9,305 nucleotides of DNA from an uncultured Clostridia bacterium (lineage in GTDB: Bacteria > Bacillota > Clostridia > Oscillospirales > Ruminococcaceae). The position numbers were made by a program, and so were the translations under genes. The notes beneath the pieces are model-generated. The model did no database searches. It was not told where the DNA came from and saw only the letters and a program-made list of their open reading frames with translations. This document shows, piece by piece, positions 6,037-9,305 of the stretch (its first letter is position 1; the number at the start of each line of letters is the position of its first letter). Location of the stretch: NCBI GenBank assembly GCA_945947715.1, contig CAMEYZ010000072.1, positions 1-9,305 on the forward strand, written 5' to 3'.

Positions 6037-6701
6037 CTGCTTGACCTTTCCCATGGCAGTTCCACCATGCGTTTCACTTCAAAAAAGCCCTCATTCTGTG
6101 GCGAGCCCTCAGGAACCGCCGTAAATGCGGTATCAAGTCCCGTAAGCCCTTCAAGCTCTCTTCCAAATTCAAAAGAGCTTCGGACGGTATCAAAATCGGT
6201 CTCAGCTCCGAGATTTGAGTTATTCACAAGAGCCGTACATTTCATGCCGCATGCACCTTCAATATCTCGTAAGATACCTGCTGCTTCCTGGGGAGAAAAA
6301 TCCTCCCGCCGATACATGTTAAACACATATAGCATATCTGTATTATTGGCATATTTTTGAAAAATATGCCGATATCTTCCGAGAGCAAATGCTCCCGCAT
6401 CATCTCCGCCCACATCAATTATGACGCGGTCCCCTGAAGCTATTATATTCTCCATATCAAAATCAAGAACAGGCGTATCAAGATTAGTGCCTGCATACAT
6501 AGGACAAAAGCTTGTTATATCATTATCCTCGAACAGCCTTTTAAAGTCAGCCGTTCTGAAATAGGGATTGACTATATCCGCGTCCACCACCGAAACAGTG
6601 CCGGTTCTCCGCAGATACATCGCCATGTTCACGGCCAGATTTGTCTTTCCCACACCGTAATGTCCCGTAAGGATAGTTATTTTTTTGAAGCTGTAATTCA
6701 T
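6033..6701 (-). CDS. MinD/ParA-like P-loop NTPase, first gene of the oxidoreductase operon
   Basis: The protein has 222 residues. A Walker A loop TGHYGVGKTN (12-21) with Lys19 opens the protein. SVVDADIVNPYFRT (37-50) is a switch I-like stretch with Asp40 and Asp42, and RVIIDVGGDDAGA (92-104) is a Walker B/switch II-like strand with Asp96. A late TALVNNSNLG (156-165) resembles the base-contact region. The order matches SIMIBI-class NTPases (MinD/ParA/CooC), but the extra signature Lys near the start of the loop (KGGxGKT) is replaced (GHYGVGKT). I know no established function; homologous ATP-binding proteins next to such operons are usually left unnamed. Being first in the operon and overlapping the ferredoxin gene by ATGA, it may help assemble or activate the complex or its FeS clusters (inference). 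GAGGA lies 6 to 7 bases before the ATG, and the promoter is about 35 bases upstream. Confidence 0.85.
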   Translation of the reverse strand: MNYSFKKITILTGHYGVGKTNLAVNMAMYLRRTGTVSVVDADIVNPYFRTADFKRLFEDNDITSFCPMYAGTNLDTPVLDFDMENIIASGDRVIIDVGGDDAGAFALGRYRHIFQKYANNTDMLYVFNMYRREDFSPQEAAGILRDIEGACGMKCTALVNNSNLGAETDFDTVRSSFEFGRELEGLTGLDTAFTAVPEGSPQNEGFFEVKRMVELPWERSSR

Positions 6702-6743
6702 ACTTTTTCCTCTGCGTTAACATTTCATCTGGTTTCTAAAACT

Positions 6744-6772
6744 ATTATAAATCATTTTTATAATTTTGTCAA
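6744..6772 (-). promoter_or_regulatory. Consensus sigma-A promoter of the oxidoreductase operon
   Basis: Minus-strand TTGACA (6772-6767) and TATAAT (6749-6744) are both perfect hexamers with an exact 17-base spacer in AT-rich DNA. The predicted start is near 6737, giving a leader of about 36 bases before the NTPase ATG. Expression is probably strong unless repressed. Confidence 0.88.
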
Positions 6773-6812
6773 GGGATTTTTTGTATCATCAAAAATTTTT
6801 ATAAAAACCCTA

Positions 6813-6841
6813 TTGTAATTTTAGGAACAATATGTTATAAT
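6813..6841 (+). promoter_or_regulatory. Extended -10 promoter of the DUF1836 gene
   Basis: TTGTAA (6813-6818), a 17-base spacer and TATAAT (6836-6841) preceded by TGT, an extended -10. It faces away from the oxidoreductase promoter; the two -35 hexamers are about 40 bases apart. The start should be near 6848, giving a leader of about 44 bases. Confidence 0.8.
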
Positions 6842-6891
6842 AATATCATACAGGAAAAACGACAAAAAATCAGACGAAAGGAGCGACCAAT

Positions 6892-7467
6892 ATGAATAAT
6901 GGTCTTGCATATGGACCGGGACTTTTTTCCTCAGATGCTGAAAGCTTTCACCTGCCCAGATGGAATGAGCTTCCCGATCTGGAGCTGTACATGGATCAGG
7001 TCATTACGCTGATCAACAAATATATCGGCCCGCTCTCTGCGGATACCGACGCTCCGCTTACTCCGTCCATGATAAACAACTATGTTAAGCTGGACATACT
7101 GCCTGCGCCTGTCAAAAAAAAGTATTCACGCATACATATATCGCGGCTGATAATGATATGCGTTTTAAAGCCGATTCTGCCCATACCTCTCATTGGCACG
7201 CTGATAGATATCCTTCTGAAGTCGCGCTCCGACGAGGAGATGTTCAACTATTTCAACGAGCATTATGAGCTTGCATTTGCTAAAACAAACGAAATAATCC
7301 GTGAATCCTTCGGCGAGATATCAAAAAATGAATCCGATGATGAATCTATCCTATCGCTGGCTGTGATGCAGGCGGCAGCTGTTTCGGGCGGCGGAAAGCT
7401 TCTGGCAGAGAAGGCGCTTTCCGAGCTGATGAACGGTGGGCCCATTGATGATGACAGCAAATACTGA
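6892..7467 (+). CDS. DUF1836 domain protein, putative HTH transcription regulator
   Basis: The protein has 191 residues. The core (about 55-112) reads LTPSMINNYVKLDILPAP, KKKYSRIHISRLIMICVLK and LPIPLIGTLIDILLK. This is the DUF1836 pattern, a MerR-like winged-helix region: 'test the start, N-Y-V-K, lysine-rich wing, then a hydrophobic I-x-x-L-I helix'. The flanks are poorly conserved: an N-terminal stretch with MDQVITLINKYIGPL and an acidic C-terminus ending in PIDDDSKY. The family is generally taken as DNA-binding, with no well-characterised target. AAAGGAG lies 8 bases before the ATG. It is divergent from the oxidoreductase operon with closely spaced promoters, so it may regulate that operon, itself, or both. 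It is followed by a strong terminator. Confidence 0.87.
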   Translation: MNNGLAYGPGLFSSDAESFHLPRWNELPDLELYMDQVITLINKYIGPLSADTDAPLTPSMINNYVKLDILPAPVKKKYSRIHISRLIMICVLKPILPIPLIGTLIDILLKSRSDEEMFNYFNEHYELAFAKTNEIIRESFGEISKNESDDESILSLAVMQAAAVSGGGKLLAEKALSELMNGGPIDDDSKY

Positions 7468-7471
7468 ATGA

Positions 7472-7513
7472 AAAAATCGGGATACGCAAAGCTTTCTGCG
7501 TACCCCGATTTTT
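7472..7513. terminator. Bidirectional rho-independent terminator between convergent genes
   Basis: AAAAATCGGG and CCCGATTTTT pair, one A/C mismatch follows, then TACGCA pairs with TGCGTA, closing an 8-base loop. The stem ends in an A-run on one side and a T-run on the other, so it works on both strands. It serves the DUF1836 gene on plus and the nucleotidyltransferase on minus, whose stop is at 7534. Confidence 0.93.
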
Positions 7514-7533
7514 ATGTATTTTATAAGGTCTGG

Positions 7534-8424
7534 TCAATAAGCCCCTGCGGCAGCAATTGAACGAAGCCGCCTGCGCACGTCCTCCACGTCCTCAGTACGA
7601 GTCATTCCGAAGGTGTCCTCCTCCGACCTCAGCACTGTCATTTCCGCCTTTTTTTCCTCCAACAGCTCGCCTAAAATGTTGGGGATAATAAACTCGCTCT
7701 CCGAGTCCTCGGGAAGCTGCCGCAGAAAATCGGCGAAGCGCTTCTCCAGCTCGGATATCATTTTCGGAGTGAAACCGAAAAAGTTCATGGAAACAAGGCT
7801 GTCACCGGGAAGCTCCTCGGTAACTCCCTGCTTGTTTTTGCCCGAAATCACGCCGTTTTCCTCGGTGATGCCATAGTATTCGCTTATCCTTGTGAGCCTT
7901 TCTCCCGCGGTATGGCATATTGCACGATTAACAGAGCCATTCCCGCTGATAGACTTTTTCAGGATATATCCCACCATGCAGCCACTAAGCATATCATCAT
8001 TATCATCGGCGTTCACAAGAAAGCCATGGACCTTCTCAAAGGCAGACCTGCCATAGTAATCATCGGAATTTATCACAGCAAAGGGCGTATCTATCACATT
8101 TCTTGCCGCAAGCAGTGCGTGACCTGTTCCCCATGGCTTAGTGCGATTTGTCTTTATCTTCACAGGGATATCCTCCGGATCCTGAAAAACATACTGTACC
8201 TTCACGCCATATTTTTCGCTGATATGCCCTGTTTTGCTTACAAATTCCTCTTCGATTTCCCGTCGGATAATGAATATCACACGGTCAAAGCCTGCCTTTG
8301 CCGCATCACAGACAGAATATTCCAGAAGAGTCTCACCATTCTCGCCCACAGGTGCAAGCTGCTTTATACCGCCCTTGAAGCGGCTTCCCATTCCCGCTGC
8401 CATGATCACTACTGATGTTTCCAT
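7534..8424 (-). CDS. Sugar-phosphate-type nucleotidyltransferase (NTP_transferase family)
   Basis: The protein has 296 residues. The nucleotide-binding N-terminus is AAGMGSRFKGGIKQLAPVG (9-27), the family GxGxR loop with a KQL in place of the usual PK. VIFIIRREIEEEF, KPWGTGHALLAARN (96-109) and NSDDYYG (119-125, the metal-binding Asp pair) follow, then ISEYYGITEENG, MNFFGFTP and a C-terminal FGMTRTEDVEDVRRRL (272-287) like that seen in single-domain sugar or polyol cytidylyl/uridylyltransferases. It should transfer a nucleotidyl group from an NTP to a phosphorylated sugar or similar group, in the cytoplasm; the substrate is not deducible. There is no hexapeptide-repeat domain. AAAGGA lies 6 bases before the ATG. 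It follows deoB by 42 bases on the same strand and no terminator or clear promoter separates them, so the pair may be co-transcribed. Confidence 0.85.
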   Translation of the reverse strand: METSVVIMAAGMGSRFKGGIKQLAPVGENGETLLEYSVCDAAKAGFDRVIFIIRREIEEEFVSKTGHISEKYGVKVQYVFQDPEDIPVKIKTNRTKPWGTGHALLAARNVIDTPFAVINSDDYYGRSAFEKVHGFLVNADDNDDMLSGCMVGYILKKSISGNGSVNRAICHTAGERLTRISEYYGITEENGVISGKNKQGVTEELPGDSLVSMNFFGFTPKMISELEKRFADFLRQLPEDSESEFIIPNILGELLEEKKAEMTVLRSEEDTFGMTRTEDVEDVRRRLRSIAAAGAY

Positions 8425-8466
8425 AAATAGTCCTTTCTCGAAGCACAGGTCTCCGATAATTATTGT

Positions 8467-9305
8467 TTATTTTATTATTTTTTCCGCAAAGCTGTTGCCG
8501 GAAATTGCCGAGCTGTCCACTCCCAGCATATGGCAGACCGACGCGCCTATATCCGCAAAGCTGCCAGTGCCGATATTACAGGGCTTCACCGAGCCTCCGC
8601 ACACTAAAACAGGAATATATTCTCTTGTATGATCTGTTCCGTGAGCAGTCGGGTCACAGCCATGATCGGCAGTCACAATTATCACATCGTCCTCGGATAT
8701 GATGCTCTTAAGCTCCGCAAGGCGCCTGTCAAACTCGCTGAGCGCCTCTGCATAGCCAACCGCGTCCCGTCTGTGACCGTATACCATATCAAAATCCACC
8801 AGATTCACAAAGCACAGTCCATGGAAGCTTTTCTTCGCATAAGCAATAGTCTTATCCATTCCGTCGGAATTGTTCTCGGTGCGGACAAATTCTGTAATTC
8901 CCTTTCCCGCAAAGATATCGTTTATCTTGCCAACGGCGATAACGTCCAGGCCTGCGCCGCTGATAAGGTCAAGCATCGTATCCTTCGGTGGAACCAGAGA
9001 AAAGTCATGTCTGCGAGGAGTACGCACAAAGGGATATTCTCCGCTGAAGGGACGGGCGATAACTCGTCCCACACCGTATTTTCCCGTCAGGATTTTTCTT
9101 GCCGCCTCGCAATATTCGTACAGCTTTTCAACAGGGATAACATCCTCATGAGCAGCTATCTGGAACACACTATCTGCGGAGGTATACACAATAAGTCCGC
9201 CGTTTTCCATAGCCTCCCTGCCATAATCAGCAATGACCTTCGTACCAGAATAGGGCTTATTGCACAGGACCTTTCGTCCGGTAGCAGCCTCAAATTTGCT
9301 TATCA
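8467..9305 (-). CDS. deoB: Phosphopentomutase DeoB, C-terminal part (N-terminus beyond right edge)
   Basis: The frame is open from the stop at 8467 to the window edge, about 279 codons of a family protein of about 390; it does not begin at the internal ATG at 9210, because conserved sequence (FEAATGRKVLCNKPYSGT) continues upstream. The metal-binding and catalytic region is clear: FVNLVDFDMVYGHRRD with the Asp and His ligands of the alkaline-phosphatase-like site, TADHGCDPT with the Asp-His pair, and GTDHTREYIP with the last His. YTSADSVFQIAAHE is another DeoB signature. The enzyme interconverts (deoxy)ribose 1-phosphate and ribose 5-phosphate, feeding nucleoside sugar into central metabolism. 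It is likely intact outside the window. The nucleotidyltransferase gene follows by 42 bases. Confidence 0.97.
   Translation of the reverse strand, partial: ISKFEAATGRKVLCNKPYSGTKVIADYGREAMENGGLIVYTSADSVFQIAAHEDVIPVEKLYEYCEAARKILTGKYGVGRVIARPFSGEYPFVRTPRRHDFSLVPPKDTMLDLISGAGLDVIAVGKINDIFAGKGITEFVRTENNSDGMDKTIAYAKKSFHGLCFVNLVDFDMVYGHRRDAVGYAEALSEFDRRLAELKSIISEDDVIIVTADHGCDPTAHGTDHTREYIPVLVCGGSVKPCNIGTGSFADIGASVCHMLGVDSSAISGNSFAEKIIK

Noticed and set aside
7912..8415. Plus-strand 167-codon open frame opposite the nucleotidyltransferase
   Set aside because: Antisense shadow of a gene with clear nucleotide-binding motifs; no family resemblance and no ribosome site.

Overview
The window looks like a chromosomal segment of an anaerobic Gram-positive Clostridia, most plausibly a Ruminococcus-like member of the Oscillospiraceae. 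This rests on the oxygen-sensitive ferredoxin-linked 2-oxoacid oxidoreductase operon, a DUF1836 regulator (a Firmicutes family), strong AGGAG-type ribosome binding sites, consensus sigma-70/sigma-A promoters in AT-rich gaps and moderate-GC genes. The genus is an inference. I see no rRNA, tRNA, CRISPR array, insertion sequence or phage gene.

Layout. (1) Positions 1-3330, minus strand: one transcription unit reading right to left. It starts at a promoter that contains a TetR-like palindrome (about 3299-3327), followed by a leader with a hairpin. The genes are a membrane-anchored alpha/beta hydrolase, a stand-alone condensation-domain-like acyltransferase, a stand-alone acyl carrier protein, and the N-terminal part of an AMP-forming acyl ligase that runs off the left edge. 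(2) Positions 3393-6772, minus strand: a compact five-gene operon with a perfect TTGACA-17-TATAAT promoter and a rho-independent terminator. It encodes a MinD/ParA-like P-loop NTPase, a 2x[4Fe-4S] ferredoxin subunit, and the alpha (VorB-type), beta (TPP) and gamma subunits of a 2-oxoacid:ferredoxin oxidoreductase. (3) Positions 6813-7467, plus strand: a divergently transcribed DUF1836 putative regulator. (4) A bidirectional terminator at 7472-7513 separates it from a convergent minus-strand pair: a sugar-phosphate-type nucleotidyltransferase and phosphopentomutase (DeoB), whose N-terminus lies beyond the right edge.

How the genes fit together. The oxidoreductase operon should interconvert an acyl-CoA plus CO2 with a 2-oxoacid using ferredoxin. 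In rumen anaerobes such enzymes support amino-acid synthesis from short branched-chain acids or amino-acid breakdown. The NTPase, translationally coupled to it by an ATGA overlap, is not a known catalytic subunit and is a good candidate accessory factor. The left-hand unit has the parts of a minimal thiotemplate assembly line: an activating ligase, a carrier, a condensing or transferring enzyme and a hydrolase. It is not a modular NRPS and I do not recognise it as a described system. It is the most interesting part of the window, together with its palindromic operator, whose regulator is not in view.
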